DNA of 64,000 bases from CAMDMI01 sp044379485 (GTDB lineage: Bacteria > Bacteroidota > Bacteroidia > Cytophagales > Flexibacteraceae): assembly GCA_044379485.1 (NCBI GenBank), contig JBIPOE010000005.1, positions 41,824 through 105,823 on the forward strand, given 5' to 3'. Each line of letters starts with the position of its first letter. The stretch's first letter is position 1. Below, one piece after another: positions 44,800-53,495 of the stretch. The notes beneath the pieces are model-generated. The model ran no database searches. It was not told where the DNA came from and saw only the letters and a program-made list of their open reading frames with translations. Made by a program: the position numbers and the translations under genes.

Positions 44800-45686
44800 A
44801 TTTTATCAAAAGCTAAAAGAAACTGCACAACCGGCAGGTAAAAAAACGAATAGAACATGACTCGTTTTGCTGTAACATCCGTAAGTTTTCGCATGTGAAT
44901 CAAAGTAATAATCAAAAAACCAATCCCCATCAAAAAAGTTATAACTAAATAGTAAATACCAGTTAATTGAAGAAATGAGGGAAAAAGTGAAATCAAAACC
45001 AGGGCAACTGTATAAGTAAAAATATAGTAAGCAGAGTTTGCGTCCTTCTCTCTGCCAAAAGGCAAAAGCCTGAAACCGCCTCTTTGATAGTCTTCGTCTA
45101 AAACCCATGCAATGGCCCAGAAATGAGGAAATTGCCAAAAAAACTGAATCCCAAACAAAAGATAATAATCGGGCTGAAAATTGCCACTGGCGGCTACACA
45201 ACCAACCAAAACAGGTAAAGCGCCTGGAAAAGCACCCACCAAAACGGACAAAGGAGATTTAGTTTTATATGGGGTGTAAATAAAAACGTAAAGGGCAAAC
45301 GAAATAAAAGACAGAACAGAAGCAAAAAGATTAAACCTAAATCCAATTCCTAAAATCCCGATTAAAAGGAGAATAAAGCCAAAAATTCCAGCCTTGGTTT
45401 CATTTAGTATTTGGGTTGGTAATGGCCGCAATTTAGTACGGTTCATTTTGGCATCTAAGTCTTTCTCTAGAACCTGGTTAAACAAATTGGCAGAACCTGT
45501 TATGAAAAATCCATATAAACCCAATTCAAGAATCTGGAGAAAAACCCAAGGCAATTCTGTGGCATAGATAAATGATAAAATAGTAGAAATTACAACCAAT
45601 AAACTTAGCCGCGGTTTAAGCAGCGTCCAATAGGATTTCATGGATGCAAAAATGGAAGGATTTAAATTGCTTTCAATCAGAAACAT
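44796..45686 (-). CDS. ctaB: Protoheme IX farnesyltransferase (heme O synthase)
   Basis: 296 aa with about nine helices of the UbiA family. The prenyl-diphosphate site is NLFNQVLEKDLDAKMNRTKLR and the second Asp-rich region lies near LDEDYQRGGFRLLPFG. It adds farnesyl to heme b, making heme O for the oxidase. The ATG at 45686 overlaps the end of ctaA; an inner ATG at 45641 (MKSYWTLLKPRLSLLV) also fits the family and may be the true start. Confidence 0.93.
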   Translation of the reverse strand: MFLIESNLNPSIFASMKSYWTLLKPRLSLLVVISTILSFIYATELPWVFLQILELGLYGFFITGSANLFNQVLEKDLDAKMNRTKLRPLPTQILNETKAGIFGFILLLIGILGIGFRFNLFASVLSFISFALYVFIYTPYKTKSPLSVLVGAFPGALPVLVGCVAASGNFQPDYYLLFGIQFFWQFPHFWAIAWVLDEDYQRGGFRLLPFGREKDANSAYYIFTYTVALVLISLFPSFLQLTGIYYLVITFLMGIGFLIITLIHMRKLTDVTAKRVMFYSFFYLPVVQFLLAFDKI

Positions 45687-46644
45687 TGTTATTGACTTTC
45701 CTTTCAGGAAATTTTAATAACAACCAGACCTGGGCACAAACAACCGCAAAGCCAAAAAACAGGTGAAAAGGTTGCGCAAATTCTGGAAAGTCAAAATATG
45801 CAAGAACTATCCCACTCAATATCAGTACAATAGAAATCAGGAATGGTAAAAAAGAATACTTAATATGTTCAACCAATAACTTACTTCCAGATTTAAAAAT
45901 CTGTATAAGAAGAATGACAAAAACCAAAATCGAAAAACTCCTGTGAAATAAAAACTTCCAATTAAGTGCATCTGCATACAATTCCCGCGAAGCGTAATCA
46001 TACTTTTTAAACAAAACATCCACCTGAGAGCGCACCTCTGTTCCCAGAAAAAACTGAATTAAAAGTAGCACAAACGCTAAAATAACTATAGAAGGAATCT
46101 CTACTTTTTTCTTGTTTGTATTTTCCCGCCTTGAAAAATAAGAAAAATGAAGGGAACCCAATAAACCAAGTGCAATTAACAAGGCTACAACGAGGTGAAT
46201 GGTTATAATTAAAGGCTTCAAATCGGTTGAAACCACCTTAGAACCAAGCCAACCCTGAAAGACAACCAGCACAAATGAAATTGCACTGTAAAATTTTGCT
46301 TTGCCATTTGCTTTGGTCAAAAAAGACCAAATAAATTGAATCAATATTGAAAAACCAATTACCACTCCAAGCAGGCGGTTCAAATATTCAGTCCAGGTTT
46401 TTATAGGATTAAAAATAAGCTTTCCATTTTCAGAGGAAAGTGGGTCATTCCAATAAGCCAAAGGAACATCAGCATATTCCATAGGTGGAACCCATAAACC
46501 AAAACATTTGGGCCAGTCAGGACAACCCATGCCAGCCCCTGTGCTTCTAACTATACCACCTACAAAAACAAGAAACAGGACTAAAAAGAAAGAGGTCCTA
46601 ATGGACCTCCTATAAATTTTAAATCCTTTAAGATTATCAGGCAT
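45673..46644 (-). CDS. ctaA: Heme A synthase (COX15/CtaA)
   Basis: About 323 aa from the ATG at 46644, which overlaps the end of ctaD by 8 bp; upstream in-frame codons overlap ctaD and are unlikely. Eight helices are predicted. The first loop holds GGIVRSTGAGMGCPDWPKC, with the paired cysteines seen in many bacterial CtaA proteins, and conserved histidines sit in the helices (ITIHLVVALL, FHLFFGFAVV). It oxidises the heme O methyl group to the formyl group of heme A, so the oxidase is an aa3 type. Confidence 0.92.
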   Translation of the reverse strand: MPDNLKGFKIYRRSIRTSFFLVLFLVFVGGIVRSTGAGMGCPDWPKCFGLWVPPMEYADVPLAYWNDPLSSENGKLIFNPIKTWTEYLNRLLGVVIGFSILIQFIWSFLTKANGKAKFYSAISFVLVVFQGWLGSKVVSTDLKPLIITIHLVVALLIALGLLGSLHFSYFSRRENTNKKKVEIPSIVILAFVLLLIQFFLGTEVRSQVDVLFKKYDYASRELYADALNWKFLFHRSFSILVFVILLIQIFKSGSKLLVEHIKYSFLPFLISIVLILSGIVLAYFDFPEFAQPFHLFFGFAVVCAQVWLLLKFPERKVNNNVSD

Positions 46645-48508
46645 GCGCTTTTGAGGCGTTGGTCTCTTCAACCAAATCCACTTCACCTTCCAGATTAGAA
46701 CTTAATGTTGCAGAGAAAGGCGTAGTTTGTTGAATAAAATCTTCATCTGCACCAGGCTTGCTATAATCATATGGCCACCGGTAAACGTGAGGGATTTCTC
46801 CCACCCAGTTTCCGTGTCCGGGATGAATTGGTGTTGTCCACTCAAGTGTGTTAGCTCTCCAAGGATTCATTGGAGCTCTTCTTCCTCTGAAAATGCTGTA
46901 GAAGAAGTTAAACACAAATATAAACTGAGCAATAAACGTTATAATAGCCGCAGTAGATACGAATGCATTTAAGTCACCAAAAGTTTGAAAAGCATCATAT
47001 CTGGTGAAAGAGTAATACCTGCGAGGGAAACCTGCAATTCCAGTATAGTGAAGCGGGAAAAACACGCAATACACACCAATGAAAGTCATCCAAAAGTGGA
47101 TATAACCAAGCTTTTCATTCAGCATTCTACCAAACATTTTCGGAAACCAATGATAAACGCCAGCTACCATCCCAAAGAACGATGCAGAACCCATAACCAG
47201 GTGAAAGTGTGCCACAACAAAATAGGTATCATGTAACTGAATGTCGATGGCTGAGTTACCCAAAACAACACCAGTTAAACCACCGGAAATAAAGAAGGAT
47301 ACCAAACCAATTGAAAACAACATCCCAGGAGTAAAGACAATATTGCCTCTCCACAAAGTAGTGATATAATTAAATGCTTTTACCGCCGATGGAATGGCAA
47401 TAATTAACGTAAGGAACATAAATATTGAACCCAAAAATGGATTCATACCTGTTACAAACATGTGGTGGGCCCAAACTATAAACGAAAGTAAAGTGATCGC
47501 CATAATTGAACCAATCATTGCTTTGTAACCAAAAATAGGCTTTCTTGAATTTACAGCTATAATTTCTGAAGTGATTCCAAGTGCTGGAAGCAAAACAATA
47601 TAAACTTCCGGGTGACCCAAGAACCAGAAAAGATGTTGAAACAAAATAGCGCTACCACCTACGTTTGGCAAAGCCTCACCATTGATATAAATTTCAGAAA
47701 GGTAAAAACTTGTACCCATACTTCTGTCAAACATCAACAACAATGCAGCTGATAGTAAAACTGGGAAAGAAAGTATTCCAATAATGGCTGTGAAGAAAAA
47801 TGCCCAAATGGTTAACGGAAGACGTGTAAAAGTCATACCCTTGGTTCGCATATTTATTACAGTTGAAACATAATTTATACTTCCAAGTAAAGAGGAAACA
47901 ATAAACAATGCCATTGCAAAGAGCCACATAGTCATACCTGTTCCTGAACCAGGAGCAGCCTGCGGAAGTGCACTAAGAGGCGGATAAATAACCCAACCAC
48001 CGGATGCCGGACCTGTTTCAAGGAACATTGAACAAAGCATTATTACAGAACTTGCGAAAAAGAACCAGTAAGAAAGCATATTCAAAAAGCCTGAAGCCAT
48101 ATCCCTTGCACCAATTTGCAGAGGAATAAGGAAATTGGAGAAAGTTCCGCTCAAACCAGCAGTCAATACAAAGAACACCATGATGGTTCCATGCATAGTA
48201 ACCATGGCCAGGTAAAATTCAGGATTCAGTTTTCCATCTTCAATCCATCCTCCTAAAATAGGCTTTAAGAAGGACATATCCGTATTTGGAAAACCCAATT
48301 GTATTCTAAATATGGTAGATAAAGTTCCACCGATAATCGCCCAAAAAATACCTGAAATAAGGAATTGCTTGGCGATTACTTTATGGTCTTCAGAAAAGAT
48401 GTATTTTGTTAAAAATGTTCCTTCCTCATGATCATGATCGTCATGATGATCGTGCCCGTGGGCATGAGTATCAACCGCAATTGCAGGATTAAGATCTAAA
48501 TTTGCCAT
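46637..48508 (-). CDS. ctaD: Cytochrome c oxidase subunit I
   Basis: 623 aa, about 12-14 helices. Heme a and a3/CuB ligands are in MHGTIMVFFVL, FLGHPEVYIVLLPALG, WAHHMFVTGM and HDTYFVVAHFHLVMGS. The GHPEVY segment holds the Glu and Tyr typical of A1-type enzymes. A His/Asp-rich N-terminal stretch (HAHGHDHHDDHDHEEG) may bind metal or simply be a linker. It reduces O2 and pumps protons. It sits in order with ctaC upstream and ctaA downstream. Confidence 0.97.
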   Translation of the reverse strand: MANLDLNPAIAVDTHAHGHDHHDDHDHEEGTFLTKYIFSEDHKVIAKQFLISGIFWAIIGGTLSTIFRIQLGFPNTDMSFLKPILGGWIEDGKLNPEFYLAMVTMHGTIMVFFVLTAGLSGTFSNFLIPLQIGARDMASGFLNMLSYWFFFASSVIMLCSMFLETGPASGGWVIYPPLSALPQAAPGSGTGMTMWLFAMALFIVSSLLGSINYVSTVINMRTKGMTFTRLPLTIWAFFFTAIIGILSFPVLLSAALLLMFDRSMGTSFYLSEIYINGEALPNVGGSAILFQHLFWFLGHPEVYIVLLPALGITSEIIAVNSRKPIFGYKAMIGSIMAITLLSFIVWAHHMFVTGMNPFLGSIFMFLTLIIAIPSAVKAFNYITTLWRGNIVFTPGMLFSIGLVSFFISGGLTGVVLGNSAIDIQLHDTYFVVAHFHLVMGSASFFGMVAGVYHWFPKMFGRMLNEKLGYIHFWMTFIGVYCVFFPLHYTGIAGFPRRYYSFTRYDAFQTFGDLNAFVSTAAIITFIAQFIFVFNFFYSIFRGRRAPMNPWRANTLEWTTPIHPGHGNWVGEIPHVYRWPYDYSKPGADEDFIQQTTPFSATLSSNLEGEVDLVEETNASKAHA

Positions 48509-48513
48509 AAAAA

Positions 48514-49605
48514 TTAATATGCTTTTGTTACTAACTTACCAATAGAATTTAAAGATGCTGTAGAGCCCGAGGACTTCTTGTTTTCCTCAACAGATTGTTC
48601 GGCTAATTTTTTAAGATTGTCAGGAACCTTTTTTAAATAATCAGGATTCTTTGCGAGGAATGATTGTTGACTTTTAATCCATGCATCGTATTCATCTGCA
48701 TCATCGACAATAAGACGCATGCGCATACCAAAATGACCACTTCCACAAACTTCGGTACAGGCTATTTCATAGGTGAAATCTGGTTTACCTAATTGAGCTT
48801 TCATCTCTGCCGAAGTTTTGGTAGGTACAAACCAAAAGTGTGTTGGCATACCTGGGACAGCATCCATTTTTACACGGAAATGAGGTGCGAAAACTGAATG
48901 AAGAACGTCTCTCGCTCTAATTTTAAATAAAACAGGTTTTCCAACCGGAATATGAACTTCTCCTGCCATAAAATCATCAAATGAATTTTTATCAGCGAAG
49001 TCAATACCAACAGAATTTAAATCATCAATTTTCCTAAAATTATGCTTTCCTAAAGCCTTATCCATTCCTGGATAACGAACCAACCAGTTAAATTGTTTAC
49101 CTACAAGTTCAACAACTACTGCATCTGATGGAGCCGCTTTTGTAATATCAGACCACGCTTTCCAACCGGTAAAAACCAAAAGAGAAAGAACTATGGCTGG
49201 GATTACTGTCCAAATAAATTCAAGTCGATGGTTAACGGGATAAAATAAAGCTTTGTTGCTTTCTTTAAATTGGTACACATAAGGAAAAAAGAACAGCAAA
49301 AAATGGGTGGCTACAAAAACAACTGTTATAACAGCCATCGATACCCAAAAAAGGTTATCCGTGATAATACCATGCAAAGATGAGGCTTCAGGAAGATAAA
49401 ACTCCCTTGAAGAAACAGTCAACCAAATGAATCCTATTAATCCAAAAATAAAAAATACAGGAAAAAGAAAAGCATTTATCTGGTTACTAAGACCAGCTCT
49501 TTTTTCATTAGACTTGGTAAAAACTTCTATTAAAACCTGGGCTCTAACCAAAAGTCCAATGACAATTAGTAAGAGGATAACTGCGGCAATAATCAAATAA
49601 AACAT
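48514..49605 (-). CDS. ctaC: Cytochrome c oxidase subunit II
   Basis: 363 aa. One helix at the N-terminus (LIIAAVILLLIVIGLLV) precedes two more near residues 45-120. The CuA domain has IACTEVCGSGHFGMRMRL with both cysteines, the His and the Met. No CxxCH heme site is present, so it is not the fused caa3 type; electrons must arrive from a separate cytochrome such as ActE or ActA. Its gene starts 14 bp after actF. Confidence 0.95.
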   Translation of the reverse strand: MFYLIIAAVILLLIVIGLLVRAQVLIEVFTKSNEKRAGLSNQINAFLFPVFFIFGLIGFIWLTVSSREFYLPEASSLHGIITDNLFWVSMAVITVVFVATHFLLFFFPYVYQFKESNKALFYPVNHRLEFIWTVIPAIVLSLLVFTGWKAWSDITKAAPSDAVVVELVGKQFNWLVRYPGMDKALGKHNFRKIDDLNSVGIDFADKNSFDDFMAGEVHIPVGKPVLFKIRARDVLHSVFAPHFRVKMDAVPGMPTHFWFVPTKTSAEMKAQLGKPDFTYEIACTEVCGSGHFGMRMRLIVDDADEYDAWIKSQQSFLAKNPDYLKKVPDNLKKLAEQSVEENKKSSGSTASLNSIGKLVTKAY

Positions 49606-49619
49606 ATCGGTTTATAAAG

Positions 49620-50906
49620 TTAAATATCGTGGTGAAGAGACTCCTGAAGCATTGGATGATTTTTAGCAAGCAAACCAAGTTTAGAAATTTGGTCACTAAC
49701 CACATAAATAAATGCAGATGCAAAAACAGTTGCGGTACCAAACTCAAGGAAGCCGAATCCACTTGTTCCTTTGGTTACACCAGGCATGATCATCAGATAA
49801 AAATCCAACCAATGACCAATTATAATTGCTATTGCTGCTATTTTCAAAAGTATCGTTTGTCTTTTGGCGTCTCTTGTCATTAAAAACAGGAATGGAAATA
49901 AAAAGTTTATAATAATGTTAAAAAAGAACAAACCTCTGTAATGGCCATCGTAAAGGTGCATACGTTCTTTGAAGTAAATAATCTCTTCCGGAATGTTGGC
50001 ATAGTATATCAACAAGAATTGAGATACCCACAAATACGTCCAGAAAACTGAAAATGCAAACATGAACTTACCCAAATCATGTAGGTGATTTTGGTTAACA
50101 AAAGACAATAAACCCTTGTCCTTCAATAGCAAAACTGTAAGGACTATGGTTGCAATACCAGATACCCACCAGCTAGCGAAATGGTACCAGCCAAAAAGGG
50201 TACTATACCAATGTGGATTTATTGACATTGTCCAATCCCAGGCCACCATAGATGTTGAAACTCCAAAAATGATTAAGAAAACAGCAGACATCGTTATGGT
50301 CTTGTTGTAATAAGTTAAACCACCTTCAAGATCTTCCTTGGCAGAATAACCGCGTATTATTCGCCACATAAAATACCACAAACCAAAAAACAAGACCATT
50401 CTCACCAAAAAGAATGGTGTATTCAAGAATGCGCTCTTTCCTTGTAACACTTCATCATGCGCAACAACATCCGCGTGTGTCCAATGAAAAATGTCATGTC
50501 CGCCTAAAAGGAAGATAACCAACATAGCCACAAAACTATATGGCAAAAAAGCACCGAAAGCCTCCGGAATTCGTTTAATGGTAACTGACCAACCAGCCCA
50601 TGCCACATATTGAATGGCAACAAAAAATACACCTATCAAAGATATTCCTGTGAAAAACAAGGCATTATGCCAGAGCACAGCATAAAGTCTTGCAGTCCAC
50701 GTCGGAGCATGTGCGCCACCATGACCAGCAGTTGCACCATGTGCCACCTCGTGTCCATGGTCTCCGCCACCCATGATTAACATCGCCAAGCCAACAGCAA
50801 ACATGGCCAGACCAATAAATAGCCACATCAAAACACGCTTTTTTGCCGCAGGGGTAAAATCGTATTTTTCGTCTAAATTATAATGTACTGAAGAATGAGA
50901 TCCCAT
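49620..50906 (-). CDS. actF: Alternative complex III membrane subunit ActF
   Basis: 428 aa with about ten helices, homologous to the NrfD-like ActC but diverged. Segments such as WHNALFFTGISLIGVFFVA, WDWTMSINPHWYSTLFGWYH and FMFAFSVFWTYLWVSQFLL are typical of ActF. An N-terminal His-rich loop (GGDHGHEVAHGATAGHGG) follows helix 1. It forms part of the proton-translocating membrane half of the quinol:cytochrome c/electron acceptor oxidoreductase. Adjacent to actE by 3 bp. Confidence 0.93.
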   Translation of the reverse strand: MGSHSSVHYNLDEKYDFTPAAKKRVLMWLFIGLAMFAVGLAMLIMGGGDHGHEVAHGATAGHGGAHAPTWTARLYAVLWHNALFFTGISLIGVFFVAIQYVAWAGWSVTIKRIPEAFGAFLPYSFVAMLVIFLLGGHDIFHWTHADVVAHDEVLQGKSAFLNTPFFLVRMVLFFGLWYFMWRIIRGYSAKEDLEGGLTYYNKTITMSAVFLIIFGVSTSMVAWDWTMSINPHWYSTLFGWYHFASWWVSGIATIVLTVLLLKDKGLLSFVNQNHLHDLGKFMFAFSVFWTYLWVSQFLLIYYANIPEEIIYFKERMHLYDGHYRGLFFFNIIINFLFPFLFLMTRDAKRQTILLKIAAIAIIIGHWLDFYLMIMPGVTKGTSGFGFLEFGTATVFASAFIYVVSDQISKLGLLAKNHPMLQESLHHDI

Positions 50907-50909
50907 CGC

Positions 50910-51524
50910 TTATTGTGCTGAACTACCTAATGATTTAACGTAATGAACTATTTTCCATCGCTCATCAGGATTTACCTGAGAACCATGAGGCCACATTCGG
51001 CCCTTTCCATGAGTGATCACATGAAAAATGTGACCGTCTGAAACAACTTTGGCTTTAGCCACAAGATTGGCAACACCTTTATATTGGTCGGCAACCTTAC
51101 CGTCGCCTAAACCACCTTCGCCATGGCAGGACTGACAATATCGACCATAAAGCACCTTCCCATCTTCAACCGTCTCTTTGGACAACGGAATCGGATTCAT
51201 TAGTACCTTGGCAGCATACTCCAAGCTGTCTGCAGGAATATTGTATGCAAAAATTTCATTTGCCAAACTTCCTTTCTTCATTCCGGAATATTGCTTTCGG
51301 GCAACAGTCCCAGCTACAGGCTTTCTCTGATTTAATCCACCTGCATTTACATTGATGGTATTGTAAAATTCCGAAGACGTATCAGTTACCTGAGAATAAG
51401 GCTCAAATGCAATTGCATGAGCCATTTGTGGTGCATATTCAAGACCTGGATCATTGGGGTCTTTGCCGCAACTAAAGAGCAGCACAATGCTTGATACAGC
51501 GATTACTCCTTTAAGTGAAATCAT
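50910..51524 (-). CDS. actE: Alternative complex III cytochrome c subunit ActE
   Basis: 204 aa. A lipoprotein signal ends LLFSC, so it is probably anchored in the membrane by lipid on the periplasmic side. One heme c site, CQSCHGEGGLGDG, is followed by a distal-Met region (GKGRMWPHGSQ). It takes electrons from the ActA/ActB arm and passes them on, here probably straight to the oxidase encoded downstream. It abuts actD with no spacer. Confidence 0.94.
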   Translation of the reverse strand: MISLKGVIAVSSIVLLFSCGKDPNDPGLEYAPQMAHAIAFEPYSQVTDTSSEFYNTINVNAGGLNQRKPVAGTVARKQYSGMKKGSLANEIFAYNIPADSLEYAAKVLMNPIPLSKETVEDGKVLYGRYCQSCHGEGGLGDGKVADQYKGVANLVAKAKVVSDGHIFHVITHGKGRMWPHGSQVNPDERWKIVHYVKSLGSSAQ

Positions 51525-52064
51525 TTAATGCTTTTCTACGATGTCTTTAATATTAACTTCTGAGGCACCAGTTGCCTTTATCATTTCAGTAAGCTTCTCC
51601 ACTGAAAATTGCTTATTTTTTTCAATATCAAAAACAAGTATGAACTTGTCATCAGAGCTTCTTGGATCAAAAACAGTTTTTTGAGCGCCTGGTCCTAAAC
51701 CAGAGGCAAGAAGGAATGTACCCACCATACCAAGTGCGGCAAAAAGAACAGTTAATTCAAAACTAACTGGAATAAAGGATGGAAAAGGCAAATGTGCTTT
51801 ACCACCAATGTTCATTGGCCAATCAAATCCAAGGGTTGAGATCTGAAGTGTTAAGGCACAGGTTGTACCTGTTGCGCCAAACATAAATGCCGCCTGAGGA
51901 AGCCGACTTCTCTTGATACCCAATGCAGGATCGATTCCGTGAATTGGAAAAGGTGTAAAGGCTTCAAGAATTTTTGCTCCCTGGTCTCTTAAATTTTTAA
52001 TAGCGGCTAACAAGACATCATCGTCGTCAAACACACCAACTAAGTAACTTTTTACTTCTGACAT
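51525..52064 (-). CDS. actD: Alternative complex III subunit ActD (DUF3341)
   Basis: 179 aa with two central helices (AAFMFGATGTTCALTLQI, FELTVLFAALGMVGTFLLA) and soluble ends; the DUF3341 signature includes HGIDPALGIKRSRLP. It is a small membrane subunit between ActC and ActE in the complex. The order actC-actD-actE-actF is the standard one. Confidence 0.93.
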   Translation of the reverse strand: MSEVKSYLVGVFDDDDVLLAAIKNLRDQGAKILEAFTPFPIHGIDPALGIKRSRLPQAAFMFGATGTTCALTLQISTLGFDWPMNIGGKAHLPFPSFIPVSFELTVLFAALGMVGTFLLASGLGPGAQKTVFDPRSSDDKFILVFDIEKNKQFSVEKLTEMIKATGASEVNIKDIVEKH

Positions 52065-52073
52065 TATGTTATT

Positions 52074-53489
52074 CTAATTGTGTGAAACAGTTTCGTTGGA
52101 CTTAACATTTGCTTTTCCAGTTGCCTGGCCAGTTTGAACATCACCAGCTGATTTCAGAATTGCTTTTACTTCTGCCATGTTGATAACAGGAAGAAATTTC
52201 GAAAACAAAAGGAACAAGGTAAAAAACAAACCAAAAGAGTTGGCATAATCTCCAATATCAAACCAGGTTGGAGTGAAATACGCCCAACTGGATGGAAGAT
52301 AATCTCGATGCAGGGAGGTTACAATAATCACAAAACGCTCAAACCACATACCTATATTTACAACAATGGATATAACGAAAGTTGCCAGGATGCTTCTTCT
52401 TACGGATCTAAACCAGAACAATTGAGGTGAAAATACATTACAAGTCATCATTGCCAGATAAGACCACCAATATGGGCCTGTTGCTCTGTTGATAAATGCA
52501 TAACTTTCATATTCAACTCCTGAATACCAGGCAATAAAAAACTCAGTTATATAAGCAACACCCACGATAGAACCGGTAAGCGTGATTACTTTATTCATTG
52601 ACTCAACGTGGGCCAAGGTAATGTAATCTTCTAAATGAAATACCTTTCTCGTTATCAACATCAATGTCAATACCATTGCAAAGCCAGAGAAGATAGCCCC
52701 TGCCACAAAATAAGGAGGGAAAATTGTTGTGTGCCATCCTGGAACCAATGAAGTTGCAAAGTCCATACTTACAATTGTATGTACAGATAGAACAAGAGGC
52801 GTTGACAAACCTGCCAAAACCAAAGAAACTGCCTCAAATCGTGACCAATCCTTTGCAGAACCGTTCCAACCAAAAGCCATTGTTCCATAAATCAATCTGG
52901 AGATTTTGTTGGTTGCTCTATCTCTGATAGTTGCCAAATCTGGAATCAAACCAATGTACCAGAAAACTACAGAAACAGTTAAATATGTTGAAATCGCAAA
53001 TACGTCCCAAACCAACGGAGAGTTAAAGTTAACCCAAAGAGACCCGTAAGTATTTCCTAAAGGAAGTGCCCAATGCGCCAACCATGGACGACCCATGTGA
53101 AGTAGAATGAACGATGCCGCACAAAGTACAGCAAAAATGGTCATCGCTTCGGCTGCTCTGTTAATTGAAGTTCGCCACTTCTGTCTGAAAAGCAATAAGA
53201 TAGCAGAAATAAGTGTGCCAGCGTGACCGATACCTACCCACCATACGAAGTTTGTAATGTCCCATGCCCAACCCACTGTCTTATTTAGGCCCCAAACACC
53301 AATACCAACAAACCAAGTGTACATTACACAAAATACACCAACGGCTAAAAGTAAAACTGAAACAGTAAACGCAATAATCCAACTTTTGGAAGGTTTACCT
53401 TCCACCTGCCTGCAGATGTCATTGGTAATATCGGCCCAGGTTTTTCCTCCGGTTATAAGAGGCTCCCTGACTGATGAAGTTATATGCAT
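52074..53489 (-). CDS. actC: Alternative complex III NrfD-like subunit ActC
   Basis: 471 aa, ten helices. Family segments include VWGLNKTVGWAWDITNFVWW (helix 1-2), HAGTLISAILLLFRQKWRTS, WHTTIFPPYFVAGAIFSGFA and the long C-terminal helices. It makes the quinol-binding and likely proton-conducting unit next to the iron-sulfur ActB. A Thr/Asn/Lys-rich tail follows the last helix. Six bp after actB. Confidence 0.95.
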   Translation of the reverse strand: MHITSSVREPLITGGKTWADITNDICRQVEGKPSKSWIIAFTVSVLLLAVGVFCVMYTWFVGIGVWGLNKTVGWAWDITNFVWWVGIGHAGTLISAILLLFRQKWRTSINRAAEAMTIFAVLCAASFILLHMGRPWLAHWALPLGNTYGSLWVNFNSPLVWDVFAISTYLTVSVVFWYIGLIPDLATIRDRATNKISRLIYGTMAFGWNGSAKDWSRFEAVSLVLAGLSTPLVLSVHTIVSMDFATSLVPGWHTTIFPPYFVAGAIFSGFAMVLTLMLITRKVFHLEDYITLAHVESMNKVITLTGSIVGVAYITEFFIAWYSGVEYESYAFINRATGPYWWSYLAMMTCNVFSPQLFWFRSVRRSILATFVISIVVNIGMWFERFVIIVTSLHRDYLPSSWAYFTPTWFDIGDYANSFGLFFTLFLLFSKFLPVINMAEVKAILKSAGDVQTGQATGKANVKSNETVSHN

Positions 53490-53495
53490 ATTATA